DNA from: JAPOQD01 sp964620555 | Lineage (GTDB): Bacteria > Pseudomonadota > Gammaproteobacteria > Pseudomonadales > Halieaceae | DNA length: 15,876 bases | Assembly (NCBI GenBank): GCA_964620555.1 | Contig: CAZUGZ010000046.1 | Location: 1-15,876, forward strand | Direction: 5' to 3' | In this document: piece after piece, positions 7,275 to 14,694 of the stretch | Layout: every line of letters starts with the position of its first letter | How positions within the stretch are numbered: position 1 is the stretch's first letter | Position numbers and translations under genes: made by a program | Notes under the pieces: generated by a model | What the model was told of the DNA's origin: nothing | Databases searched by the model: none | Seen by the model: only the letters and a program-made list of their open reading frames with translations

Positions 7275-7342
7275 GGGCAATGTTCAGTACCAGTTCAGCA
7301 CCCCGTTGGGCGTCAAGTGAATGGGAATTGCAGATTTCCATG

Positions 7343-7360
7343 CCGCCAAATCGGTGGCGG
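7343..7360. repeat. Short inverted repeat upstream of sfsA
   Basis: CCGCCA (7343-7348) / TGGCGG (7355-7360) with loop AATCGG, extendable by a G-T and a T-A pair. It lies between the divergent dUTPase and sfsA starts. There is no T-run; it could be an operator or a leader hairpin of sfsA. Confidence 0.35.
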
Positions 7361-7424
7361 TATTGCAAGTCTTCAGAAAAACAGATTAGCTTTCTGGAGA
7401 TACAAAGGGAAGGGATAGAGACTC

Positions 7425-8192
7425 ATGCAGTTTGAAGCACCCCTGGTGCGCGCGCAATTGATCCGCCGATACCAGCGCTTTCTGGCCGATGTAGCGCTGG
7501 CGGATGGCAAAGAGACCACCGTACATTGCCCCAATACCGGGTCCATGCTGGGTTGCCGTACACCCGGTTCCACGGTGTGGTTGCTGCCGGCGAGCAATCC
7601 GGCTCGAAAATACCCCCTGGGATGGGAGTTGGTGGAAGCTCGACCGCAGGTGCTGGTGGGCATCAACACCGGACGCAGCAACGCGCTGGTGGCCGAAGCG
7701 CTGAATGGTGGTCTCATTCCGGAATTGTCCGCCTACCAGTGCATTCGGCCTGAGGTGAAGGTGCCGGAGTCGCGATCGCGAATCGATTTCCTGCTCAGCG
7801 GTCATTCCCAGGCGCCGGACTGCTACCTGGAAGTGAAGAACGTGACCGCCGCGGCAGAAGCCGGCACGGCATTTTTCCCGGACGCAGTGAGCAACAGGGC
7901 GGCACGGCACCTGGCCGAGCTGACGACCCTGGTGGAACAGGGGATGCGTGGCGCCCTGTGTTTCTGTGTACAGCGCGCCGACGTGGACAGTGTCAGGCCG
8001 GCGGATGAAATCGACCCCGCCTACGGTGCGGCGTTGCGCAGAGCGGTAGACGCCGGTGTGGAGGTGTATGCGCTGGTGGCCGAAGTCAGCCCCACGAGTG
8101 TGCGCCTGGTGCGGCGCGTTCCCGTGGACCCGGGGCCACATCGCCAACCCGAAAAGCCGGATACGGACGCGACATTTCTGGAATCTAGATGA
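7425..8192 (+). CDS. sfsA: SfsA family DNA/RNA nuclease
   Basis: SfsA was named for sugar fermentation stimulation in E. coli. It has an N-terminal OB-like nucleic-acid-binding part and a PD-(D/E)XK nuclease-like C-terminal part. Visible are VHCPNTGSM (33-41), NTGRSNALVAEAL (81-93), the nuclease core SRIDFLL (Asp121) and LEVKNVT (Glu136, Lys138), and FPDAVSNRAARHL (151-162). At 255 residues it is about 20 longer than E. coli SfsA; the excess is a Pro-rich tail after RRVPVDP. A purine-rich GGGAAGGGATAGAG precedes ATG 7425. It appears monocistronic, with the 3' flank holding a palindrome at 8198. The physiological substrate of the family is not settled. Confidence 0.95.
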   Translation: MQFEAPLVRAQLIRRYQRFLADVALADGKETTVHCPNTGSMLGCRTPGSTVWLLPASNPARKYPLGWELVEARPQVLVGINTGRSNALVAEALNGGLIPELSAYQCIRPEVKVPESRSRIDFLLSGHSQAPDCYLEVKNVTAAAEAGTAFFPDAVSNRAARHLAELTTLVEQGMRGALCFCVQRADVDSVRPADEIDPAYGAALRRAVDAGVEVYALVAEVSPTSVRLVRRVPVDPGPHRQPEKPDTDATFLESR

Positions 8193-8197
8193 AGAAA

Positions 8198-8213
8198 CAG
8201 TAATATATTACTG
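8198..8213. repeat. Perfect 16-bp AT-rich palindrome
   Basis: CAGTAATATATTACTG is perfectly self-complementary, starting 5 bases after the sfsA stop and about 50 bases from the end of the convergent oxidoreductase gene. It is followed by AT-rich sequence (to about 8234). It is too AT-rich and lacks the GC stem and T-run of a good intrinsic terminator. The form resembles a dimeric repressor site, but no promoter-proximal gene start is near. Confidence 0.6.
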
Positions 8214-8264
8214 ATAAATAAATACTTTCTAGTCTATCGACAATGATCCGGCGGACGCTACGAG

Positions 8265-9161
8265 TTAGCCCTTTACACTGGTTATGGCACGAAAAACACT
8301 TTCCAGATGCCCGCTGTCCTGCGCAAAGTACACCGGCAGAAATTCCAGACAGGTCGCACCTGCATCGATGTAGGCCTGGGCACCAGTCAGCGTCGCCTCC
8401 AGATCCGGCACGCCGTCCGGACCAAAGACAACTCTTGGCATCGCACGCACGGCCAGTTCTTCCGATTTCCGACCCGCGTCCTCGAACGCCATGTGCAGTG
8501 TCTCTATTCCGCGCGCGATCTCTGCGGGGTCCTGCACGATGGGAATCCAGCCGTCACCCAATTCGGCAATGCGCCGCGCATTTCTGGCCAGCGGCTTGAG
8601 CCCGAACCAGATCGGCAGGCGGGCCTGCTGTGGATGCGGGTGGCAGTAGATGTCGTCCAACTCGACGGTCTCGAACGCCAGGCTGACTGACTCCTGTGTC
8701 CATAGCTGGCGACAGGCACGGATCTGGTCTTCGAGCATCTGGTAACGGTTATCGTAGTCCAAACCCGAGGCCTCGAACTCCTCGCGCTGCCAGCCGGCGC
8801 CCACGCCCATCTGTACGCGGCCGCCGGAGATTACGTCCAGCGTCGCCATTTGCTTGGCGAACAGCACCACAGAGCGCAGGGGACTGATGACGACGCCGGC
8901 AGAAAGTTTGATCCGCCGGGTAGCGCCCGCGATTGCCGACAGGACCGTGTGCGGTTCGTACCAGGCGGATTCCGGTGGCAAGGGAAATTCGCCATAGGGG
9001 TATCGGTCGGTCCTGGTACCCATGACGACGTGATCGGTAATGCTGATCTGGTCGATGCCGCAGTCCTCGGCAAGCTTTACCGCCTGGATAACCTCCCTCA
9101 TGCCGCCGCAAATTCCATCCATCCCGTAGACACCTACACACACTTCAATAGCTTTTGTCAT
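8265..9161 (-). CDS. LLM-class flavin/F420-dependent oxidoreductase (TIGR03619-like)
   Basis: A 298-residue TIM-barrel protein of the luciferase-like monooxygenase superfamily. Hallmarks are ISITDHVVMG (39-48), the TLDVISGGRVQMGVGAGW segment (107-124) typical of the Rv2161c-type subfamily, and LPIWFGLKPLARNARRIAELGDGW in the C-terminal half. Members use FMNH2 or reduced F420; the cofactor cannot be told from sequence by eye. ATG 9161 lies 5 bases after the stop of the upstream oxidoreductase gene, so the two are cotranscribed; longer in-frame starts would run into that gene. It is the last gene of the minus-strand pair divergent from the nitronate-monooxygenase homologue. Substrate unknown; context suggests lipid or isoprenoid catabolism. 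Confidence 0.9.
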   Translation of the reverse strand: MTKAIEVCVGVYGMDGICGGMREVIQAVKLAEDCGIDQISITDHVVMGTRTDRYPYGEFPLPPESAWYEPHTVLSAIAGATRRIKLSAGVVISPLRSVVLFAKQMATLDVISGGRVQMGVGAGWQREEFEASGLDYDNRYQMLEDQIRACRQLWTQESVSLAFETVELDDIYCHPHPQQARLPIWFGLKPLARNARRIAELGDGWIPIVQDPAEIARGIETLHMAFEDAGRKSEELAVRAMPRVVFGPDGVPDLEATLTGAQAYIDAGATCLEFLPVYFAQDSGHLESVFRAITSVKG

Positions 9162-9166
9162 CGTTG

Positions 9167-10180
9167 TTACCCGCTTTTTTTCATTGCGGCCGCCATGGCC
9201 CAGGCAGCTTCCCAGTCGGTGGTATAGCCGACCGGACTGATGCGCTGGGCAATATCGCCATAGCGATCCACCAGTTTGCGCGCTACCACATCGGGTGTGC
9301 CGCAAATTGCGAAGGTATCCAGTACCTCGTCGGCCACCAGCGCCGACATACCCGGCCAGTCACCCTCTTTCGACAGACGGTTGAGCTCGGGCTGCAACTC
9401 ACCCAGCCCCTCTGCATCCAGTGCCGGACGGTACGCCGGTGTGGAACCGTAGAAGGCAATCATTTGGCGCATCATGGCCATGGATTGCTCCACCTGCTCC
9501 TCGGTGGTACCGACTGCCGTGAGGCATTGCACCGAAACATCGAAGCTGTCGCGCGAACGCCCGGCGATGTCCAGGCCCCTCTGCAGCGCCGGCAATGAGT
9601 ACTCCAGCAGGAATTTGCGCGTATGGAGCGGATGCACGAGAAACCCGTCGCCGACTTCGCCACAGACCTGCACCATCCTTTCGCCGAATCCGGCAAGGTA
9701 AATCCGGGGAGGGCCATGCGGATGCGGACCGGGATTGAAGGTCCGGTCCATGATCGTGTGCGTATAAAATTCGCCGCGAAATTCGAGCTTGCTGTTGCCT
9801 TCCCAACAATCCCAGATTGCGCGAATCGCCTGCACCATTTCACGCATTCGAGAAGCCGGTTTCGACCAGGTCATGCTGAAGCGCTTCTCGATGTGGGGCC
9901 GGATCTGCGTGCCCAGGCCGAGAATAAAACGGCCGTTGCTGAGCAGGTTCATATCGTAGCCGAGGTTGGCCAGCGTCATGGGATTGCGTGCAAAGGCCAC
10001 GGCGATTGCGGTAATCAACTCGGCGCGCTCGGTGCCCTGGGCAGCCATCGCCAACGGCAGGAAGGGATCGTGTGGTCCCTCAAAGGTATAGAGCCCGTCG
10101 AAGCCGGCGGCTTCCAGCTCACCTCCCAGTGTCACCGCATCCGCCGCATTGCCGACCAGCATTGGAGCGTCAATTTTCAT
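9167..10180 (-). CDS. LLM-class flavin/F420-dependent oxidoreductase (TIGR03617-like)
   Basis: A 337-residue luciferase-like TIM-barrel oxidoreductase. The N-terminus MKIDAPMLVGN, EAAGFDGLYTFEGPHDPF (23-40), LLSNGRFILGLGTQIRPHIEKRFSMTWSKP (79-108) and the later FRGEFYTHT and PRIYLAGFGERM fit the MSMEG_2256-type subfamily, known mainly from actinobacteria. It differs clearly from its downstream neighbour, so the pair is not a recent duplication. GGGGGAAAT lies about 9 bases before ATG 10180. It is the first gene of the minus-strand pair, transcribed from the divergent promoter region with a palindromic operator candidate. Cofactor (FMN or F420) and substrate are unknown. Confidence 0.9.
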   Translation of the reverse strand: MKIDAPMLVGNAADAVTLGGELEAAGFDGLYTFEGPHDPFLPLAMAAQGTERAELITAIAVAFARNPMTLANLGYDMNLLSNGRFILGLGTQIRPHIEKRFSMTWSKPASRMREMVQAIRAIWDCWEGNSKLEFRGEFYTHTIMDRTFNPGPHPHGPPRIYLAGFGERMVQVCGEVGDGFLVHPLHTRKFLLEYSLPALQRGLDIAGRSRDSFDVSVQCLTAVGTTEEQVEQSMAMMRQMIAFYGSTPAYRPALDAEGLGELQPELNRLSKEGDWPGMSALVADEVLDTFAICGTPDVVARKLVDRYGDIAQRISPVGYTTDWEAAWAMAAAMKKSG

Positions 10181-10327
10181 GGCGTCATTTCCCCCATCGC
10201 TACGCGACGATACTGCCGCCTTCTCTCCGATTTACGTTTTCGTCGAAACTCGACGGTCCACCTCTCAGTCAACCGCAGGGCTCCGGGTTATTCACCGGTA
10301 TACATCGGATCACATTGCCGTTGCAAT

Positions 10328-10356
10328 ATTTTACATTGTACTTACAATGATAAAAT
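10328..10356. promoter_or_regulatory. Divergent promoter with central operator-like palindrome
   Basis: A perfect palindrome CATTGTA-ct-TACAATG (10334-10349) is flanked on the right by TAAAAT (10351-10356) and on the left by its mirror ATTTTA (10328-10333). For the plus strand, TTTACA (10330-10335) and TAAAAT, preceded by an extended-10 TG (TGATAAAAT), form a promoter with a 15-bp spacer that contains most of the palindrome. For the minus strand, TAAAAT (complement of 10328-10333) can be the -10 of the oxidoreductase pair. A dimeric repressor bound here would block both directions. The rest of 10181-10416 shows nothing else I can support. Confidence 0.6.
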
Positions 10357-10416
10357 CGGAAAAGTGATCGGAATGGGCAGCGACGAACGCCGGCTGCGTC
10401 GAGGGAACCCTGGGCG

Positions 10417-11541
10417 ATGAAAACTCCAATATGTGACCAACTGGGTATCGAGGTACCCATCTTTGCTTTCACCCACTGCCGGGACGTGGTGGTCGAGGCC
10501 AGCAAGGCTGGCGGCTTCGGCGTGCTCGGAGCTGTGGGCTTCAGCCCCGAACAATTGAAGGAAGAACTGGATTGGATCGACGAGCATATCGGAGACAGGC
10601 ACTACGGCGTCGATCTGGTCATCCCGGAACAATACGAGGGCAAGGGGGAGGACGATCCCCAGCGTCTGCTCGGGAAACTGCAGGGAATGGTGCCGCAGGG
10701 GCATCGGGACTTCGTGGAAAAACTGATGGAAGAATACGAGGTGCCCAAACTGCCGCCGGAGGATATGCCAAATGGCTTGCAGGGCTGGACCATGGCCACC
10801 GCCAGACCCCTCCTGGACGAAGCCCTGCGGCGACCCCGGATGCGGCTGATCGCGAACGCGCTGGGCACCCCGCCCGCAGATGTCATTGAAGAAGTCAAGG
10901 CCAGTGGCCGCCTCATCGGGGCCTTGTGCGGCAGGGTCAGGCAGGCGGTGAAGCATCGGGACGCAGGCCTGGATTTCATCATTGCCCAGGGACACGAGGG
11001 CGGAGGTCACACGGGGGAGGTAGGCAGCATGGTGCTGTGGCCGGCCATTATCGATGCCGTCGCGCCCGTGCCCGTACTTGCGGCGGGCGGTATCGCCACT
11101 GGAAAACAGATCGCCGCGGCCATGACCATGGGCGCGGCCGGCGTATGGACCGGCTCGCTGTGGATAACGGTTGCCGAGGCGATGGCCGGGCCCAGGGAGA
11201 AGGAAGCGCTGCTGGCTGCCGGCTACGAAGATACGGTCCGATCCAGAGCGTTCAGCGGAAAGCCTGCGCGAATGCTGCGGAATGCCTGGACCGCGGCCTG
11301 GGAGGCCGAAGACGCGCCAGAACCCTTGCCGATGCCACTACAGGGCATGGTTACCGTTGAAGCCATGGTCCGGACCAAGCGCTATGCGAACGTCGGCCGG
11401 GTCCAGGACGTTTCAATCAACCCCATCGGCCAGACAATCGGCTTCATCAACCGGGAAGAAACCTGTCGAAGTGTCATGCAGCGTCTGTTGGAGGAGTATG
11501 TGCAGGCAATGGAACATGCCAGGGCCCTGCTGCCCGAATAG
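10417..11541 (+). CDS. Nitronate monooxygenase / 2-nitropropane dioxygenase-family flavoprotein
   Basis: A 374-residue FMN-binding TIM-barrel protein. Visible are the N-terminal barrel entry ASKAGGFGVLGAVGF (28-42), the signature FIIAQGHEGGGHTGEVGSM (187-205, catalytic-type His198), the phosphate-binding VLAAGGIATGKQIAAAMTMGAAGVWTGS (220-247) and FSGKPARMLRNAW (279-291). The GGGHTG form and overall layout remind me of mycobacterial homologues such as Rv1533, and distantly of IpdC, a NMO-fold enzyme of steroid ring catabolism; this is recollection, not a search. So a redox step on a CoA-linked or enone substrate is as likely as true nitronate oxidation. AGGGA precedes ATG 10417 by about 11 bases. 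It is transcribed divergently from the LLM pair. Confidence 0.87.
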   Translation: MKTPICDQLGIEVPIFAFTHCRDVVVEASKAGGFGVLGAVGFSPEQLKEELDWIDEHIGDRHYGVDLVIPEQYEGKGEDDPQRLLGKLQGMVPQGHRDFVEKLMEEYEVPKLPPEDMPNGLQGWTMATARPLLDEALRRPRMRLIANALGTPPADVIEEVKASGRLIGALCGRVRQAVKHRDAGLDFIIAQGHEGGGHTGEVGSMVLWPAIIDAVAPVPVLAAGGIATGKQIAAAMTMGAAGVWTGSLWITVAEAMAGPREKEALLAAGYEDTVRSRAFSGKPARMLRNAWTAAWEAEDAPEPLPMPLQGMVTVEAMVRTKRYANVGRVQDVSINPIGQTIGFINREETCRSVMQRLLEEYVQAMEHARALLPE

Positions 11542-11828
11542 ATAGCGTTTCCCGCTGCGGGCCGCAAAGCCGAGGCAATCGGATTGGTAAAGGGAAATCG
11601 ACCCGCAGCTCGAAGCTCTCTTCGCGGGGGTACGATAAATTTGCATTTGTACCGCTCAAAAATTTTTGTTTTCGCCTGTCATCTGTTCCGGCGAGAGTTT
11701 ATGCCGCGGTGATTCAGGACCGCGTGGTCATTCATCCTGCCGCTTGAAATGATGACTGACATTGTATATTAGATGCAAAGAATTATCCGGCATCACCCGG
11801 ATTCGCCGGACTGGGGAGCAAGTACACG
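11542..11828. other. Intergenic region before the acyl-CoA synthetase gene
   Basis: No coding sequence is supported here. It holds small inverted repeats: GGTAC/GTACC around an AT-rich loop (about 11629-11653) and the palindrome CAAAAATTTTTG (11657-11668), which together may end the nitronate-monooxygenase transcript. The last 90 bases hold the promoter and half-operator described separately. Other short GC repeats near 11535-11630 look incidental. Confidence 0.4.
11744..11775 (+). promoter_or_regulatory. Candidate promoter with operator half-site, acyl-CoA synthetase
   Basis: TTGAAA (11744-11749) is followed after 17 bp by TATTAG (11767-11772), or after 15 bp by TATATT (11765-11770). The sequence CATTGTA (11760-11766) is the same 7-base arm as in the palindrome at 10334-10349 and is followed, with the same 2-base spacing, by TTAGATG (4 of 7 matches to the expected arm TACAATG). 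This suggests regulation by the same protein. The start codon is about 53 bases downstream. Confidence 0.45.
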
Positions 11829-13612
11829 ATGAGTGATCTTTTCAATATTGCCACTGTTCTGGAACTTGCCGTAGATCACTACAGCGACCGCGAATACCTG
11901 GTTTGCGAAGGCCAACGCAGAACCTACGGCCAGATGGAAGACCGTGCGAATCAACTGGCTCATCACCTGCAATCCCAAGGCATCGGTTACGGCGACCACG
12001 TCGGCATTTACGGCCTCAATTGCATCGAATGGGTTGAAACCATGTGGGCGTCGCTCAAGATTCGCTCCGTCTACGTCAATATCAACTATCGCTACGTCGC
12101 CGATGAACTCGCCTATATTTTCGACAATTCTGATCTCAAGGCACTGGTGGTAGAGAGAAAATTCCTGCCCCTGGTAAACGAAGTAAAAGCCTCCCTGCCC
12201 CTGCTGGAACACATTCTCGTCATAGAGGACGGCACCGAGCCGGGCACAACCGACGTTCAATTTGAATACACCACCTTTGAATCAGCCTTGCGGGGTCAGT
12301 CCACCGAGCGCGACTTCCCGCCGCGTTCCGAGAAGGATCACTGGATGGTCTACACGGGCGGCACGACGGGCATGCCCAAAGGCGTCGTTTGGGACCATCG
12401 CAATTTCCTGTACTCCCTGGGCGGCGCGGTGGACCAGACCACCCACGACGTCGCTGAACATCCACAGGAGATTATCGACCGCGGCAAAGAAGGCGGCATG
12501 GCAATGTTCTCAATCGCACCGCTGATGCACGGGGCCACCCAGTCATCGTGCATTTCCCGCGCTTTCGAGGGCGACAAGTGCGTACTCATGAGACAATTTG
12601 AGCCGCACGAGGTCTGGCGTCTGGTAGAGGAAGAAAAGATCAATTCCATTTTTATCATCGGCGATGCCATGGGGAGGCCGATGATCGAAGCCTACATCGC
12701 CAACAAGGACCAGATCGACGCCTCCTCGCTGTTCCTGCTCGTCAGTTCGGGGGCGGTTTTTTCTCCGGCCGTCAAGGATCAGTATTTTGAACACTTCCCC
12801 GAACTGATCCTGCTGGACAGCGTCGGTGCTTCCGAGGTCGGCGGCAATGGTGTGACCTTTATCAAGGCCGGAGAAACCGAAATGACCGGTGGCGGGCCTA
12901 CTTTCAATCCCGGCCCCGGCACCGTGGTTATCGACGAAGAAACCATGACCCTGCTCAAGCCAGGCGATGAAAAAATCGGCAAGGTGGCACGCAGTGGTTA
13001 CATTCCGCTGGAGTATTACAAAGACCCGGAAAAATCGGCGGCGACATTTGTCACCCTGGCCGACGGTGTTCGCTATTCCATGCCAGGCGACTTCGCCAGG
13101 TACGAGGCCGATGGCAATATCACTCTTCTCGGCCGCGGTTCCGTGTCGATAAATTCCGGCGGCGAGAAAATCTTTCCCGAGGAAGTGGAAGCCGCCGCCA
13201 AGGCCCACCCGGCCATATTCGACTGCGTGGCCGTCGGTGTGCCCGACGAAAAGTGGGGTTCTCGCGTCGCGCTGGTCGCGATGCCGCGCAGCACCGCCGA
13301 CAAGCCGGACCTGGCAACGATACAAACGCACTGCCGCACCAGAATTGCCGGCTACAAAATCCCCCGCGAGCTTCACTACGTGGACGATATCCCTCGCTCG
13401 CCCGCAGGCAAACCCAGTTACGCATGGGCAAAATCCGTGGCGNNNNNNNNNNNNNNNNNNNNNNNNNNNNNNNNNNNNNNNNNNNNNNNNNNNNNNNNNN
13501 NNNNNNNNNNNNNNNNNNNNNNNNNNNNNNNNNNNNNNNNNNTATCCCTCGCTCGCCCGCAGGCAAACCCAGTTACGCATGGGCAAAATCCGTGGCGTTG
13601 GGGACTACCTGA
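11829..13612 (+). CDS. Acyl-CoA synthetase, FadD19-like (split by an assembly gap)
   Basis: ATP-dependent enzyme that activates a carboxylic acid to acyl-AMP and then acyl-CoA. Motifs: P-loop VYTGGTTGMPKGV (174-186), APLMHGATQSS (230-240), GDAMGRP (278-284), LLGRGSVSINSGGEKIFPEEVE (433-454) and the catalytic lysine Lys528 in RSPAGKPSYAWAK. The GDAM and SINSGGEK patterns resemble FadD19/FadD17-type enzymes of actinobacterial sterol side-chain catabolism; this is from memory. GGGGAG lies 10 bases before ATG 11829. The reading frame runs to base 13442, then 100 N, then a repeat of the preceding 55 bases and a few new ones. Collapsing the two copies gives an intact 542-residue protein ending SVALGTT, stop at 13610-13612. 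Read literally through the N run the frame is wrong, and the C-terminus obtained that way is an artefact. Confidence 0.92.
13388..13442 (+). repeat. 55-bp direct repeat, left copy at assembly gap
   Basis: Bases 13388-13442 are identical to 13543-13597 over 55 positions. They encode the conserved C-terminal segment with the catalytic lysine of the acyl-CoA synthetase. The copies abut the N run on both sides, as expected for two contigs that overlap but were not merged. Confidence 0.97.
13443..13542. other. Assembly gap of exactly 100 N
   Basis: A run of 100 N, the conventional placeholder length for a gap of unknown size. With identical 55-bp flanks the true gap is most likely zero or negative. 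No biological sequence need be missing. Confidence 0.97.
13543..13597 (+). repeat. 55-bp direct repeat, right copy at assembly gap
   Basis: Exact second copy of 13388-13442, followed directly by the true 3' end of the acyl-CoA synthetase (TTGGGGACTACCTGA). A genuine tandem duplication would put two catalytic-lysine segments in one protein, which is unlikely. Confidence 0.95.
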
Positions 13613-13638
13613 ACACCAGTCGATAATTGGAGGACATT

Positions 13639-14661
13639 ATGACAACACTTGCGGCTCAACCAAGGTTGGTTCTGTTCGGCGTCGGCTTTGTTGGTCAGGC
13701 ACTGGTGCGCCTAGCGGACATGAAGGGCTGGCCAATCGTTGCAGCATACAATCGTGCCGGTGACAAGATTGGCCAGGATCTGGGAAGTCTTGCCGGGCTC
13801 GACAAAGACCTTGGGGTGGTAGTACAGGATTGTGAGGGCGCAGATTATTCCGCCCTGGAAGCAGATGTTGCGCTCATTGCCGCTTCGGACCTGCTCGAGG
13901 TGAATTACCCGGCCTACGAGGGCTTTCTAAACGCAGGTATTAACGTCTTGTGCCACGGCACGCAGGGGTATCTCCCCTACTGGGCCGACGAGGAGGTCGC
14001 CGAAACGATTGATACGCTGGCCAGGAAATGCGGGGTTACCTTTACCGGCGGTGGCATATGGGATTCCACACGCTTCTGGTCAGCACTGGTTGCTGCCGGT
14101 CCCTGTGTACGCATTGATTCGCTGGTACACCGCAGCAATACGGAAATCGTACGCCAGGGTGTACATTTTCTACCCATGACGGGTGTTGGCATGACCGAAG
14201 CGGAATACGACCAAAAATTGGGGCGCAAGGCAGGCCTCCTGACCGACCTTCTGCAAATTCCTTCCATCGCTGTGTTGCAAAAACTGGGTTACACCGTCAG
14301 TAACGTGGACGCCCGCCAGGAGCCGATAATCTGGGATGAAACTATCTATGTCCCGGAAATGGAAAAAGAACTCGAGCCGGGAATCTGTATGGGAACGAGA
14401 CTGTCGATTGATGTCACCACGGAACAGGGCATCACCGCCACCAGTGAATTGGAGTACCGGATATTCAAACCCGGAGAAGATGAAATCATGTTTTGGCGTA
14501 TCAACGGTTTGCCCGGCATGGAAGTCAGTATAAAACGGGAAGATTCCGGCGTGGCTTCGGCCTCCAGCCTGTTTAACCGGATACCCGATGTAATGGCGGC
14601 TGAGCCGGGCATACAGCAGCTCACCGGCTACGCGCCGCTAACGCCAACGGCGCTGGTATAA
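13639..14661 (+). CDS. DapB-fold / amine-dehydrogenase-like NAD(P)-dependent oxidoreductase
   Basis: A 340-residue protein with an N-terminal Rossmann motif LFGVGFVGQALVRLA (12-26) and the general layout of 'dihydrodipicolinate reductase-like' proteins, including 2,4-diaminopentanoate and native amine dehydrogenases. It is not DapB: the lysine-pathway motif HHxxKxDxPSGTA is absent and the protein is about 70 residues longer. The usual Cys-Glu-Glu active-site segment of amine dehydrogenases appears replaced by LCHGTQGYLPYW (104-115), with no glutamate, so even amine chemistry is uncertain. ATG 13639 has a strong GGAGG (13629-13633) 5 bases upstream, which decides against the TTG at 13627. It follows the acyl-CoA synthetase stop by 26 bases and is very probably cotranscribed with it. 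Substrate unknown. Confidence 0.7.
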   Translation: MTTLAAQPRLVLFGVGFVGQALVRLADMKGWPIVAAYNRAGDKIGQDLGSLAGLDKDLGVVVQDCEGADYSALEADVALIAASDLLEVNYPAYEGFLNAGINVLCHGTQGYLPYWADEEVAETIDTLARKCGVTFTGGGIWDSTRFWSALVAAGPCVRIDSLVHRSNTEIVRQGVHFLPMTGVGMTEAEYDQKLGRKAGLLTDLLQIPSIAVLQKLGYTVSNVDARQEPIIWDETIYVPEMEKELEPGICMGTRLSIDVTTEQGITATSELEYRIFKPGEDEIMFWRINGLPGMEVSIKREDSGVASASSLFNRIPDVMAAEPGIQQLTGYAPLTPTALV

Positions 14662-14694
14662 GGAGTGATGTTGCAATATTGTTAAAATGATCCT

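Noticed and set aside
9162..9305. N-terminal extension of the first LLM gene to 9305
   Set aside because: The extension is the out-of-frame 3' end of the upstream oxidoreductase gene; the family N-terminus begins at ATG 9161.
13388..13597. Biological direct repeat or CRISPR-like/att duplication
   Set aside because: Two exact copies abutting a 100-N placeholder inside a conserved coding segment are explained by unmerged contig ends.
13443..13763. Continuation of the acyl-CoA synthetase frame through the N run to 13763
   Set aside because: The frame after the gap is set only by the arbitrary 100-N length; it repeats the 55-bp copy in the wrong frame and overlaps the next gene.
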